DNA from: Ceratotherium simum simum
Lineage: Eukaryota; Chordata; Mammalia; Perissodactyla; Rhinocerotidae
Reading direction: 5' to 3'
Length of the DNA stretch: 64,000 nucleotides
Assembly (NCBI RefSeq): GCF_000283155.1
Contig: NW_004454217.1
Coordinates: 124,001-188,000, forward strand
Shown here: piece by piece, positions 33,861-45,572 of the stretch
How positions within the stretch are numbered: the first letter of the stretch is position 1
Layout of the letters: each line of letters starts with the position of its first letter
Translations under genes and position numbers: made by a program
Notes under the pieces: model-generated
What the model saw: the letters and a program-made list of their open reading frames with translations, nothing else
Told to the model about the DNA's origin: nothing
The model's database searches: none

Positions 33861-34960
33861 ATTTTGGAATGAGCAGTTACTGTCCTAAATTTAGCAGACA
33901 ACCAAGGTGCTGCTGTTTTTATTATGTACCTCTTGTGTTCAGGGCATTAACCAATGCAAGACATTGTTAAAAAGTCAAGAAAGTTGTCTACCATGTGCAT
34001 TTTCTCACGTAGTCTTCCATATATAGGAATATCAAGATGAGGGTAAAATTGTGTTGCTTCCATGTGGAGACTGGATAACCCTATTGTGGTGGACAGCTGC
34101 TATCTATGTTATATTGTTGGTAGGTCATTGGTGAAGAAAGGTGCTAATGTCTCCCATCTAAACTACTGAGATCTTGACTTAATGATAGTGATTGCTTAAT
34201 ACATGTTTATTGGTTGCTTGGTTTGCCATTAATGCAGAGTATTTTCACTTCATAATCAGAATACAGATTGTGTGTTGCTGACCTGTTGGAACTATTGGTG
34301 AGTGAAGTGTAAACCAACCATTAGTTGATTATTTATTCATTATACTTAAACTATGTGATATCTAGGAATAACCGAGTAGTAGTGCCATAATGAAGAACTC
34401 ACTTAAAAAGGGCCCATTTATCTAGGTAAAGAGTTAAAAATTATCCTTTGCAAATTTATATATATTTCTTAAATGTGTTCATGAATAAGAGCTTTCTTTT
34501 GGTGGTGTTTATGACTTAAAACATTTTTCTTATTAATTTAAAAATTTTACTATATAGTCTTTGAGCTTTCTTACTAAAGCATTGTAGATATTAAGGTTTA
34601 GTATTTTGGTTAAAATATATTTTTAGTGAGCATATTTAGGACAATTTTTGATAATTATTAGTTGGACTTTGATTATGACAGTGAGCAGTTAATCTGATAA
34701 AAGTAAGATATTTAAGTACCCTGAAAAATTAAAATGTTTAATGTAACAAATTGAGTAGAAATACCTTTAACTGGAAGGCTGTTAGTAAATGTACAATGTA
34801 GCTAAATTAGAAACTGACTGTTGTCAATAAAGGAATCGATTATATTTACTTAAATGTGACATTGTCAAATTAGGATTCTTTTAGTGCTTACTGTGGGCCC
34901 AATATAGATTGAAAATAAATATGAACTATGTACCATAAAAGATGGATACTGCTGAATATA
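33861..34960. other. Intronic sequence without a recognised feature
   Basis: AT-rich, with no exon, RNA gene or nameable repeat. Confidence 0.45.
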
Positions 34961-34974
34961 ATATGGTTGAAATA

Positions 34975-35095
34975 CTTCATTTTGGGCATCTTATAGACCT
35001 GAGTTCTAATCCTGGCTTTATCACTGATTAGCTGTATGACCTTGGGCAAATGTTTTAATCTATTTGAGCTTCAGTAATTTTAGTAGTCAACATTT
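34975..35095 (+). repeat. MIR SINE relic
   Basis: Sense MIR: GACCTGAGTTCTAATCCTGG, then TAGCTGTATGACCTTGGGCA. Confidence 0.75.
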
Positions 35096-35199
35096 CTCTC
35101 AAGGACCTGCTAACTATCAGCAAAGTCAGGGCAACAGTACGTGAAGCAATCTGAAGGAGTATATGCTCACTGTACAAATTTGAGAAATAGAGAAAAGCA

Positions 35200-35370
35200 T
35201 TGAGATGAAAAAAATTTGTGATCATATTGCCCAGACATACTCATTGTTAATATTTTAGAATATATTCTTCTAGTCTGTTTTCTGTGCATATGGATACCTT
35301 ATGAATGCAGTGAAAAATAAATCTTTTTTACCAAATTAGTATTGTACTTTACATATTGTTTATAGCTTTA
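35200..35370 (-). repeat. L1ME-like 3-prime relic
   Basis: TATTCTTCTAGTCTGTTTTC and TGTGCATATGGATACC resemble old L1 3-prime ends in antisense. The sequence is continued beyond the ERE at 35640-36010 (ATTATAATTTAACCAGTCAG and the following stretch). Confidence 0.45.
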
Positions 35371-35640
35371 AAAAAATATTTAAGGGGCCAGGCCGGTGGC
35401 GCAGCCCTTAAGTGCACGTGTTCCTCTGTGGTGGCCCGGGGTTCGCAGGTTCAGATCCCAGGCGCACACCGATGCACTGCTTGTCAAGCCATGCTGTGGC
35501 AGCGTCCCATATAAAGTAGAGGAAGATGGGCACAGATGTTAGCCCAGGGCCAGTCTTCTTTAGCGAAAAAGAGGAGGCTTGGCATAGGATGTTAGCTCAG
35601 GGCTAATCTTCCTCACACACCCAAAAAAATTTAGCAATAT
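35371..35640 (+). mobile_element. ERE SINE, long type, sense orientation
   Basis: The element is at about 35384-35622. The head GGGGCCAGGCCGGTGGCGCA is followed by GGTTCAGATCCCAGG (B-box) and the doubled tail module. Flanks AAAAATATTTAA and AAAAAAATTTA form an imperfect duplication in A-rich DNA. Confidence 0.88.
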
Positions 35641-36222
35641 CTTATGTAATGCCAACCTTTCCCTGTCTTTGTTCTGCTGCTGCATGATTTTTTAGTGCTT
35701 GAGTGTCCTTGGTATTGGATATATTATAATTTAACCAGTCAGTTCGCTATTGTTGGACCGTTAGATTGTTTCCAACGTTTTTATTTAGAAGTAATGCTGT
35801 TATTAACCTCTTGAGATTGAAATATGGTTTATATATCTCTGAAATATTCTTTACTATAAATTACTAGAAATAAAACCCTTGGTAAATGGATATGAGCATT
35901 TTGAAGAGTTTTGACTGAAATTGGATATCAGAAAATTTCTACTAGTTTTTACCCTTCTAACAGAGTGAGAAAACACCCATTTCTCTATTATCACCAACAA
36001 TTGATATTATTTATTTTTTTTGTATAGATAATACTTTCACATTGTACAAAATTCAAAAAGTATAATAATAGTAAGTCTTCTTTCTGTCTCAAGTAGCCGC
36101 CTAGTGCTCCTTAGAGGCACCTACTATGACTGACTTCTTATATATCCTTCCAGACATTCTGTACTTGGCCTTTTTTGTTTAAAAAACTTTTACCAATTTG
36201 ATAGGTTAAAGTGCCGTCTATG

Positions 36223-36533
36223 CTGTTTTGATCATTTTTTGTGAGGAAGATCAGCCCTGAGCTAACATCCATGCTAATCCTCCTCTTTGTTGAGGAAGAC
36301 CGGCTCTGAGCTAACATCTATTGCCAATCCTCCTCTTTTTTTTTTCCCCCAAAGCCCTAGTAGATAGTTGTATGTCATAGTTGCACATCCTTCTAGTTGC
36401 TGTATGTGGGACGCGGCCTCAGCATGGCCGGAGAAGCAGTGCGTCGGTGCACGCCTGGGATCCGAACCCGGGCCACCAGTAGCGGAGTGCGCGCACTTAA
36501 CCGCTAAGCCACGGGGCCGGCCCTGTTTTGATC
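36223..36533 (-). mobile_element. ERE SINE, hybrid type
   Basis: The element is 36234-36522 (289 bases). CTGTTTTGATC is duplicated at 36223-36233 and 36523-36533. Like the copy at 14761 it carries both the GAGGAAGA tail units and the TAGATAGTTGTATGTC module. It is inserted in an L1ME-like stretch that resumes at 36534 and runs to about 36780. Confidence 0.92.
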
Positions 36534-36789
36534 TTTGATTAGTGAAGGTGAACATGTTCCATGTATTTATTGGTTATTTATATTTCTTTTGTGATTGCCT
36601 GTTCATGCCCTTTGCCCATTTTTAAATTTAGATGTTCATCTCTTTCTCATTTTATGAGAATTCTTTATATACAAAGGATGCAAACTCTTGTCATATTACA
36701 GTTTTCCCAACAATTTTTATTTTACTTTACATTTTGGTGGAGATTTTCAGTTTTCACATAGGAAAATGTATAACTTTTAATTTATTTAC

Positions 36790-39430
36790 TTATAGTTTCA
36801 GTTTTACATTGAATTCTGATCTATTAAAAATTGATTTTGAATTCTGATCAGACATCATTTTCTCCCATGTGCCTTGGTGGTGGTGGTGGAGTTGTTTTCC
36901 TATTCCCATCACACTCTGATCTAGTTCCCTAGTACCAGGCAACAATCCTAAGGAAGAGCCAGAAAATTGAGAACACAGTTTTTGCCAAATTGCATGCTGT
37001 GGGTTGGGCAATCAACTGGACTGAGGGTGTTGGTGCCATCTAGTGTTGTAGATAGAAAACTAGGTCTATGGAATGCTCTATAATTGACCATATGAAATAA
37101 ATTCAGTTGGGCCGAGAAGTTTAGTGAGTTGTGGATTTTTGCTTACCCTAACGAATGACTTTATAAAAGGATTTTGAATTTTGACACATTATACTGAATC
37201 AAACAAATGCTTGAACCATGCTATTATAAACATTATAAAATGACCTTAAAGATTCCCCCAAACTTGTGTACTTTAATGAAAACTTAAAAGTTTAAGAGAT
37301 CTGTTCAGAGCCTAGTGACTATTAATTTTTCAACTCCAAATTTAAAAGTGCTGTGGATCTTTTGGAATATCTGTATATTTATTTTAGATTATAACACAGG
37401 AAGTCAGCATTTATTTAGTTCTCATTGAATAGTATCGCTTTCAGTTTGTTTCTCTATGGATTATAGTATTCATTTTTAGCAGCTTATATGAAATTTTGTA
37501 GACTTTAAAATGCTCATTTTTTTGCCATTTTAACTTGTATTGTCATTCATTTTCTAGACTAAAGTCTTTCTCCATGTCTTAAGGTTCAGTTCAGCAGTAG
37601 TTAATGTTGAAGTGCTATAATTTAGTCCATAGAGGGCATTATATTACAGCATATGGTATTAAATAGCATTGTTTAATACCTGTTAGTATTGAGACATATG
37701 TTTAGTATCATACTTTTGTAACGCTCAGAATAATTGAATTTTGAAATGTTTATGTAGCTGTAATTATTTTTTTATTTAAAAAAAATCCTGTTCTCTATTG
37801 CCAGAAAGAAATAATTATTTTAGCTAACAAGAATTGTATAGAAGTAAGCCCCAACTTGGAGAGTAGCGCTTTAAATCCTGATGATTGCCTCTTTCCCACC
37901 TTACTTCCCTTGATCTCTAAACATTGTAAAGAAAACAAAGCAAAATAAAAACTTGAGTTTTTCTGGGGTTCAGAAGTAGAGGAAGGAAAGAAATGGAAAA
38001 GGAGGAATATCTTGAGAACTGGCCAGAGTGGACTTACAGCTTATATATTACACATTCTTGCTCTCTCAGTTTTTTTTTTTTTTTTAATTGTTGAACCCGT
38101 CAAGTACCAGAAGATGTGAATATTATAAATGTAAATACCCTTTGTCTCAAGAAATCTTTTTTTCTCCTATTAGTTTAGTAATCTCTGACTTGAAAACAAT
38201 GTTTGGGCACTGTTTTGAGTGCTTTATTCTAATGCTAAAGAATTTATTGGCCTTCAGTTTTAAGGGATTCATTATTTGAAAATACTATTTTGGAAATATT
38301 TTGTACTTAATAGTTTTGGATTTCAAACTATTGCATGAAAAAACCAGACGTTTTCACCTATGATATGACTTGGTGGCAGGCTTCTCAAATATCACGTTAT
38401 GCAAGGGTCCAGTGAATCAAGTTTAAAGTTAAATATTAACTCTTGAGCTGAGAATACTAGACTCTCTTTAAAAATTGCTTTGCTTTATTTATGTTTGGAG
38501 TTAGAGAGGCAGATAGGGAAAGAACTGAGTCATTGATGTTCAGGCCACTTCTGATATTGAGGATTTTGCAGGGTTTTGCAGCCCACACAGTTTTACAGCA
38601 AGTTCCAGAAAATATTATACCTATTTCAGTGTAGCTATATAGTCTTAAAAAGTATATAATTTTGTACATGGGCTATATATCTTATAATACTTTGTTATAT
38701 TACACATTTAAAAATACTTTAGCTGATTTGTCATTATATATTGCCTTTTCTGCTTAGTCAAATGGTAGCATCAGTTAAACCAGTTGTGGAACATTAGTAA
38801 AGACGTAATAATCTATAGTGGGATGAATGCCAGTTTTATAAAAGTGAACAAAATTTCAGAAATTTTGTACATAGATTTGTTTTTGTATTTATCAGTAACA
38901 TTTTAGTTTGGTCTTATGTCATTTTCCCAAGGCAAATGATATAATTAGCACATGAATATTTCTCCTCAAGCTAAGAGTCTATTAATAGTATCTGCAGTGG
39001 TGTCTAATAGATATTTATTGAAAGATTGAATTGGAGCAGGTGATGATTAAGAAGAAGTGTGTATTTGTAAGTCTCTGAATTTCCATAATTGTAAAACAAG
39101 AAAATATAACATTATGCTAGAAAGATTGCTGAAATTGAATAAAAACTTTTTTCTTTTGAAGGAGCATATATTCAATAAACATTAATAATTTTACTTTGTG
39201 ATTCTCTGCTCATATCCTCATAAGGGTGCAAAATGCTGAATGCTTTAAGCCTTAATAAACTTAGGAGAAAATAAGAAGAGACTCAGCATTTCCCAGGCTT
39301 GAAATTTAAACTATTACCTTCTTTGGATCAGTTCATTTTTATCTTAACAGATAACCATTGATTTTAGAGTTTTAAATGAAACTGAAAACCAGTGGTATGA
39401 TTCACCCATCTGTCAAAAAAACAAAACCAA
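36790..39430. other. Repeat-poor intronic block upstream of the Nogo-C promoter
   Basis: About 2.6 kb with no ERE, L1 or MIR that I can name, only a short GGTGGTGGTGGTGG run at about 36880 and a T-run at 38072-38085. Low repeat content just upstream of an alternative promoter is compatible with retained regulatory DNA, but no specific element is identified. Confidence 0.45.
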
Positions 39431-39840
39431 AAACTGCACGTGGCTTTAAGCGCATTTCAAATATATTCAGTGGTTAGTTCTGCCAAAAGAACAAGCCTCT
39501 TTCTTTTCCTTTCTTTTGGTAGCCTGCCCCTCCCCCTGCAGAAGTAGCTCCAATTGGTATGACCAACAAGCAAAAGACGAGAACAATAAACAGCTAGAAG
39601 GAAGGCGGTAGTGGCTGAGTTTTAGTAGCCTAGTTACAGATTGCACTGCGTCAGACTGCTCCACACCCAGAAGACGTCAGGTGACTTCAGTCCTGCTGCA
39701 GTTGTGCAGCAGAGGAGACTGCAGGCTTCGGTTGAGAAAACGGATATTTCATGTCTCAGGGGGTAGATTTTTGCAGTTACAGCTTTTCCGTTGGTATGCA
39801 CAATTGATAATTGCATCTGGAGGGCAGATCGTGACAAGAG
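39430..39840 (+). promoter_or_regulatory. RTN4: Nogo-C promoter and 5-prime UTR region
   Basis: This stretch, directly upstream of the Nogo-C start, is less AT-rich than its surroundings. Visible motifs are an E-box CACGTG (39437-39442), a double CCAAT palindrome CCAATTGG (39550-39557), a CRE-like GACGTCA (39673-39679) and an E-box CAGGTG (39678-39683). No convincing TATA box is seen, and the transcription start cannot be placed from sequence alone. Nogo-C is known to be strong in skeletal muscle, so E-boxes are plausible, but any binding is inference. Confidence 0.6.
39751..39807 (+). CDS. Upstream ORF (18 codons) before the Nogo-C start
   Basis: ATG at 39751 opens an 18-codon frame ending in TGA at 39805-39807, 33 bases before the Nogo-C ATG and in the same frame. 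Its start context is poor (T at -3, T at +4) while the Nogo-C start is strong (G at -3, G at +4), which would favour leaky scanning. It matters only if the Nogo-C mRNA starts upstream of 39751. The peptide resembles no family I know. Confidence 0.4.
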   Translation: MSQGVDFCSYSFSVGMHN

Positions 39841-39874
39841 ATGGACGGTCAGAAGAAGAATTGGAAGGACAAGG
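39841..39874 (+). CDS. RTN4: Nogo-C alternative first exon, coding part
   Basis: The coding part encodes MDGQKKNWKDK plus the first base of the next codon, the known 11-residue N-terminus unique to Nogo-C (about 199 residues in human). The exon ends phase 1 at 39874 with donor GTATAT and joins exon 4 to give the Val-Val-Asp-Leu-Leu start of the reticulon domain. The start codon has a strong context (GAGATGG). Nogo-C is a short ER membrane reticulon driven by its own promoter inside intron 3. The donor is weaker than those of exons 3 and 4. Confidence 0.95.
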
Positions 39875-41045
39875 GTATATCTGCTTTTTGATCTTCTATT
39901 CAGTTTTTTTATGTGACTGGTAATACATTTCTTTGAATAAGTTTTGCAATTTAGATATATTTAGGATGGAAAATGAAGCCAATGAAAGGTTTAAGAATAA
40001 AGGATTAAAACAGCTATTTCAAAGGTGTTTTTACATTTGGTTATGAGAAAATGTCACGCTGTTCTGTTTCAGTGGCATTTGACTTAGTCTTTGCAGTCCT
40101 GTTGTTGATTAGGTTCTATTCTTTAATCTTGCACATTGTGAACAGTATGGTTTAAACGTATTTCATTTTTTGGTCACTTTGGTATGATAATTCTACGTAG
40201 CTATCTTTGTATAATATTTTCTTTGACTAAATATTTTTTTAAAAAGCTGACTTGGTATAGTTGAAATTCTGTTCGAAGGTTTGTAGGCAGAAAGATACTG
40301 CGTTTGCAATAAGCCTGTTTTCTTCTTTGGAAATCTTATTGAACCTTTAAAGTTATTACCAGTCACCTTTTAATTAGGTTATGTTTTTGTAGATCTTGAA
40401 ATCTTTAAAATGTATACACAGTAGTTTTAAATGCATGTCTATATTTAAGTCACTAACCTTTGTCTTGGTAATAACCAGTGATCTTGATCCTCTTTCCTCC
40501 CCCTTGAAAGCCCAGATCCTTTCAAGTCTCAGTGGATCATTGTGTAAGAATGTAAGCCCATAAGTGGTAGAATGTTGACTGTAATGAATATTTTAAAAAT
40601 ATTTTATTATATAGATAGTTAAATGTGCCGTTTATAAAATTAAAGAGAAGGTGGTAGGCTATATATCTGACCACTTATAATAAATTGTCTTAAAAATTAT
40701 TAGAGCTATTTTTAAGTAGTGCAAGTAGACATTCTACACAAGCAATTCTTTTTCTGGCCACACTCAAGTTTTATAATTTTTAAAAAATATTATTTTCTTC
40801 TACAGCAGAATTGTAAGCAGGATTGGTAATAATGTTTCTAAAAGCAATATATGGAGCTAATTACAGTAACCTTCACAATATCCTTTTAAAAATTTGTTCA
40901 GTAAAGAAATGTGAGGAAAAGGTGAGTTTAAGATTGAGTTCATATTGAGACAGGTGGAAAGATTTTATAGTTACAGTTTAAAGAATAGAAAACAATACAG
41001 CTTTGGATTTTTACCTTTATGGTTTCTTTACATGTGAATTTAATG
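39875..41045. other. Intronic sequence after the Nogo-C exon
   Basis: AT-rich, with no named repeat or RNA gene. Confidence 0.5.
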
Positions 41046-41550
41046 AAGACAAGGATTTTTTTTTTCTGGTGATTTTAGGTTGCTTTGTGGAACGGGTGAG
41101 TTTGTGCGCGGGCCCTTTAAGAGCCAGTTTTAGTTTCTTTGTGAACCGGGTTTTCTGGGNNNNNNNNNNNNNNNNNNNNNNNNNNNNNNNNNNNNNNNNN
41201 NNNNNNNNNNNNNNNNNNNNNNNNNNNNNNNNNNNNNNNNNNNNNNNNNNNNNNNNNNNNNNNNNNNNNNNNNNNNNNNNNNNNNNNNNNNNNNNNNNNN
41301 NNNNCCGGCGGCCGTGACGCTGGCGGCTTGTGAAGGCAGCGTTTTTCCTCTCCGGAAGGGAGTCTCTGCCTCTTCTACCCCAGTTAGGATTGTCCGTTGT
41401 TGCAGGAGTTCCCCTTATCCAGTTTTCAGTTCTGTCTCAGGGGTAATTTTTCCATGAGTAGTTGTAAATTGGCTGTGTCCACGGGAGGAGCTGAGTTCAG
41501 AGTCTGCCTACGCCGCCATCTTGTCTCCTCTCCCCAAGACAAGGATTTTT
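41046..41550 (-). mobile_element. GC-rich insertion: probable L1 5-prime-UTR-only retrocopy
   Basis: A 15-base exact duplication, AAGACAAGGATTTTT, at 41046-41060 and 41536-41550 brackets a GC- and CpG-rich insert. On the minus strand the insert starts GGGGAGAGGAGACAAGATGG, as L1 5-prime UTRs do, with a YY1-type AAGATGGCGGC site (41512-41523 region). It ends in a short A-run (T-run at 41056-41065). The plus-strand insertion site TTTTT/A fits L1 endonuclease. No ORF1, ORF2 or 3-prime UTR is present, so the copy is cut at its 3-prime side yet polyadenylated. 145 bases are unknown (assembly gap). The L1 identity is from memory; another GC-rich retroelement is possible. Confidence 0.6.
41160..41304. 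other. Assembly gap (145 N)
   Basis: A run of unknown bases. It lies inside the GC-rich insertion, where sequencing dropout is common. The N count may not equal the true length. Confidence 1.
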
Positions 41551-42820
41551 ATTTCCTCATTCTTCTGACCATTAGCATTACAAAATGAAAGGTGAATTGA
41601 TACACTAGATTTTGATAAGTAAAAATGATAGTAGTGATAACAATACAATAAATACAGGCTTTAAAAATAGATAAAAAGTCACATCAGGGCCTACTCTGCA
41701 ACTATTAAGGCTGTTTTATAATTTAAATCTTTGACCATTTAATAACATCTTAAGTTCTTTATTTGTTGCAGTCATTTAGGGATATTTTGAGATCGGAGAA
41801 ATTAAGATCCAATATAGTCCATATACCATTACTTTTAGGCACTAAATATAAAATCAAATTTACTCTTGAATATTTCTGGGGAGCCTCACTTTGTATGTAA
41901 GTAGAATGGCCTAATAATTTTTAGTGCTTGTCTAACTTTACCTATTTTTCTGATTCATTGGTGAAGTTATATTTTGGTATTTTCTTTGTTAGCAGCTAAT
42001 TTTAATGTTCTAGATTATAGATTACGACTTAAATGGAAATGAATAGACAAGCTGAAGTTGCCATGGAATGAAGAAAGTATGTAACAATAGAGGAAAAGAA
42101 TCTAATCTAGGCTCTAGGTATATTTAAAAAAAATACTTAGGCCCATATTCTTTTTACTGCCTTTCTCCACCTCTTAAGTGACACAGTTGAAACACATCTA
42201 GTCATCTAATGATGGTGAAGTATAATGGAAAACAGAAGCAAAAGATACTCATGATTTCAATATTTTAAAAAATTTGGGGTTTTGTGGGGGGTTTTTGCTG
42301 GTTAACTAGTATTTAAGACATTTTATCTTTCAGGCTAAGATGAATATTAATAATTTATATTCTTTGACATATTTTTCATCTGGGATTTTCTGTTGTTCCT
42401 AGCAGGATAGTTATAACAAGTGAAATCTACATAATACTTGATCATTGGGGTTATATGGAAAGCATTGATTAAGACGGTCAAAAGAGCTTAAAATAGGAAG
42501 AAATGGGTAGGTTTGGGGGTTCAAGTGGGGTGGGAGAATGATGTAACCACTAACCAGGGTATAATTGAGACAATGAATAGAGCTTTCTGAATTGAACAGA
42601 ATATTTATAGGACAGTAGTTGACAGATAAGATTGGTATGGTCAAAGAATATAGAAGATTTGCAAGATCTAGGTCAGGTTTCCTCAAACTTCCCTGGGGAA
42701 TCACCTAGTGCTTCTTAAAAATAGAGATTCCTGTGATCCTACTCAGGCCTACCAAATCAGAATTCACATCCTGGTGTAATTCATGTTATAATTAGGCAAA
42801 TTTAGGAAGCACCGATCTAG
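41551..42820. other. Intronic sequence without a recognised feature
   Basis: AT-rich, with no clear repeat or exon. Confidence 0.45.
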
Positions 42821-42829
42821 CTTTTTAAA

Positions 42830-43900
42830 TTTCTGTCCTGGTACATATGGATGTTGGCCAGAGTAAGCTTACCCTTTTTGGTTTTTAGTTTCCTCATTTG
42901 CATGATTTCTAGGGTTCTGAGTTTGATGTTCTCTGGTTTTATGAAAAGATACCATGAGCCAGTTTGCAGAAGGCATTGGGTTTTGGATTTTATCATAAAG
43001 GACATAGCCTTTGGAAGTTTTAAACTAGGGAGTGATAAAAGGGTAGCAGGTTTGAAAGACTGGTTTGGGGTACTGTATAAGATAAATTGGAGAAGAACTT
43101 AGAGGCAGAACAGCTAGGATGACTGTATTTGTGCCCAGATTTAAAGCAAATAACACCTGAACTTGGCCTGAAATAGAAATGAAAAGGAAGTGACAGATTT
43201 GAGAAAGTCAAGGAAGGAATACTTGACATTTGACATAGATCTGTGGAACTAGGGTGAGGGAGGGACTTAAAGGACAACATGAAGTTTCAGTTAGAGTGAA
43301 ATGTTGCCAGTGCTAGTGCTTTAGTGTCTGCAGAAGTAGAGCTCAAGTAGGTAGAAATGATGCCAAGTAATTTTAGAAACTTCAAATTTGAAGTGATGAT
43401 AGAACATCTTTAAAGCTAAGAGAAATGACAGGTTTGATGATAAAGAATTGGGAATTAAATGCAAAATGAGACAGATGAATACTCTGAAGATATTTGCAGA
43501 GAAAAAAACTGAAGATTAAGGAAGGAAAGCCTAAAACCTAGATTGTGGGGATGTGTAGCTCCAGGAAAGATCAGGAAGTTACAGTCAGAGCAGGAAAAGA
43601 AGCAGGATAGTGTAGTTTTACTGATGTTAAGGGGGGAGAGAATTTTCAAGAAGGAAGGGGTGATTAAATACTACAGAGAAGCCATTTAATATGAAGATTG
43701 AGAAATGGTTGTGGAGCCTGGTGAATTTTAGGAATATGTGCAACACTGTCCGTTATTACTAGTGCTTTTTGGATTTGGCAGCTAATATGCTATAGGTGAC
43801 CTTTGAGAGAAGTTTCTGTAGAATGGGGACAGAAATGTTTCTAGCATTAAAATTGGGTTTAATTATACCTCAAGACAATGTGGCTTTGGACCATTTCTGG
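42830..43900 (+). repeat. L2-like relic
   Basis: Sense purine-rich phrases such as CATAGCCTTTGGAAGTTTTA and GGGAGTGATAAAAGGGTAGC resemble decayed L2. Boundaries are uncertain. Confidence 0.4.
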
Positions 43901-44244
43901 ACCATACTTCCTTGCAGAAGTTCTTGTAGGGCTCCCTGATCTTTACTTTTCATAAGCCACTTTCAATTTCTTTGAAAGCTTACACTTACTGAGTATATGG
44001 GTACAGGTATATGCACACACTGACATTCAGGTAGCGAGGAGCAGAAGCCTTGCTGCTTGAAAGAAATGCCTTACTTAACCCCTGGGAATGCCAAAAAATG
44101 CCTGAGAAGGAGACTTGGGCATTAACCAATTGTGAGACCTATTGATCGGAGAAGGCCCCTGCTTTCAATTCTAAACTTAGTGAAACCCAATGTTTAGGCT
44201 TTCATTAGATATTTCTTCTAGATCTTGGTTTAGTAGCACAACAC

Positions 44245-44267
44245 TATATGTGTGTGTGTGTGTGTAT
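44245..44267. repeat. (TG)n microsatellite
   Basis: About nine TG units at the start of an old L1ME-like 3-prime relic that runs to about 44625. Confidence 0.75.
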
Positions 44268-44619
44268 CACTTTACACAGAGTAGTTCTGGTGTGTATTTT
44301 TAATGGTGTATGTGTATGTGTTGTGGGGTCATATGGTACATTTTGTTCTGTAGTCATTTTTCTCCCACTAAATGGGGAAATACCTTTCATTTGAAAATAT
44401 TTGACATTGTTTTAATGGCTGTAGTATTCTAAAGTATGTACTGTTAATCCCAGAGAGTTAAATATTCAAGTTATTCCTAAAGTGTTTGCAAGTATAAATG
44501 GTGCTAAAATGAATATAATTGAATATAAATATTTATTTTTATCCATGATTATTTCAGATTGCTGGTTTATAGTATTTAGGCTTTTAGTTCATGTTGCAAA
44601 ACTGCCCTCCAGAAAGATT

Positions 44620-44894
44620 GTACAAATTATTATTATTATTATTATTTTTTGTGAGGAAGATGGGCCCTGAGCTAACATCTGCCAGTCCTCCTCTTTTTGC
44701 TGAGGAAGACTGGCCCTGGGCTAACATCCATGCCCATCTTGCTCTACTTTACATGGGACGCCACCACAGGATGGCTTGACAAGTGGTATGTCGGTGCGTG
44801 CCTGGGATCTGAACCGGCAAACCCCGGGCTGCTGCAGCGGAGCGCACGCACCCAACCACTTGGGCCACCGAGCCGGCCCTATGTACAAATTATT
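44620..44894 (-). mobile_element. ERE SINE, long type, with (ATT)n tail
   Basis: The body is at about 44646-44880. GTACAAATTATT is duplicated at 44620-44631 and 44883-44894. Between the left TSD and the body lies an (ATT)n microsatellite that probably grew from the tail. Confidence 0.9.
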
Positions 44895-45292
44895 TTGAGC
44901 AATGTATGGGAGTGTCTGTCCTGAAAATTTGGCCAAGATTAAATACTATGTATGCATTTCTGATGGTTTTTAACTCTAAGCTAGCTGTTTTGTCAGTTTT
45001 AAGTAAATTACTCGATGATAACCAGGATTATATTGAAAAAGAGTAAATTTGAGAGTGTTTTCTTTTGTGTATGGTTTAAAGTCTTGTGTGGATGAGTAGT
45101 GGGAGCAATGGTGGAAATATCCTGTTTTCTTTATTTACCCAAGTCTGGGTACTCCTAATGCCTCACCAGGACTCCTAACTGGTTTTTTCACTAAATCCTA
45201 TGTGTCACAGCCAAATTAATCTTGCTAGAGTGTGGCTGTAATCATAGCACTTAAGGGGTTTTCCTTTACTTTTCAAATTAAGTTCATACTGT

Positions 45293-45572
45293 CTATCCTG
45301 GACTTGTAAATTTTTTTTTTTTTTTGGTAAGATTGGCCCTGAGCTAACATCTGTTGCCAATCCTCCTCTTTTTGCTTGAGGAAGATTGTCCCTGAGCTAA
45401 CATCTATGCCAGTCTTCCTCTACTTTATATGGGACGCTGCCACAGCATGGCTTGATGAGCGGTGTGTATGTCTGTGGCTGGGATCCGAACCCACGAACCC
45501 CAGGCCACCAAAGCAGAGCATGCCAACTTAACCAGCACACCACTGGGCCGGCCCCTATACTGGACTTTTAAA
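45293..45572 (-). mobile_element. ERE SINE, long type, inside an L2 relic
   Basis: The element is 45311-45554. Flanks CTATCCTGGACTTGTAAA and CTATACTGGACTTTTAAA (45293-45310, 45555-45572) are a diverged 18-base duplication with two mismatches. The L2 relic continues to about 45960. Confidence 0.9.

Noticed and set aside
41003..41317. Open frame running across the assembly gap
   Set aside because: It is mostly unknown bases and spans the retroelement insertion.
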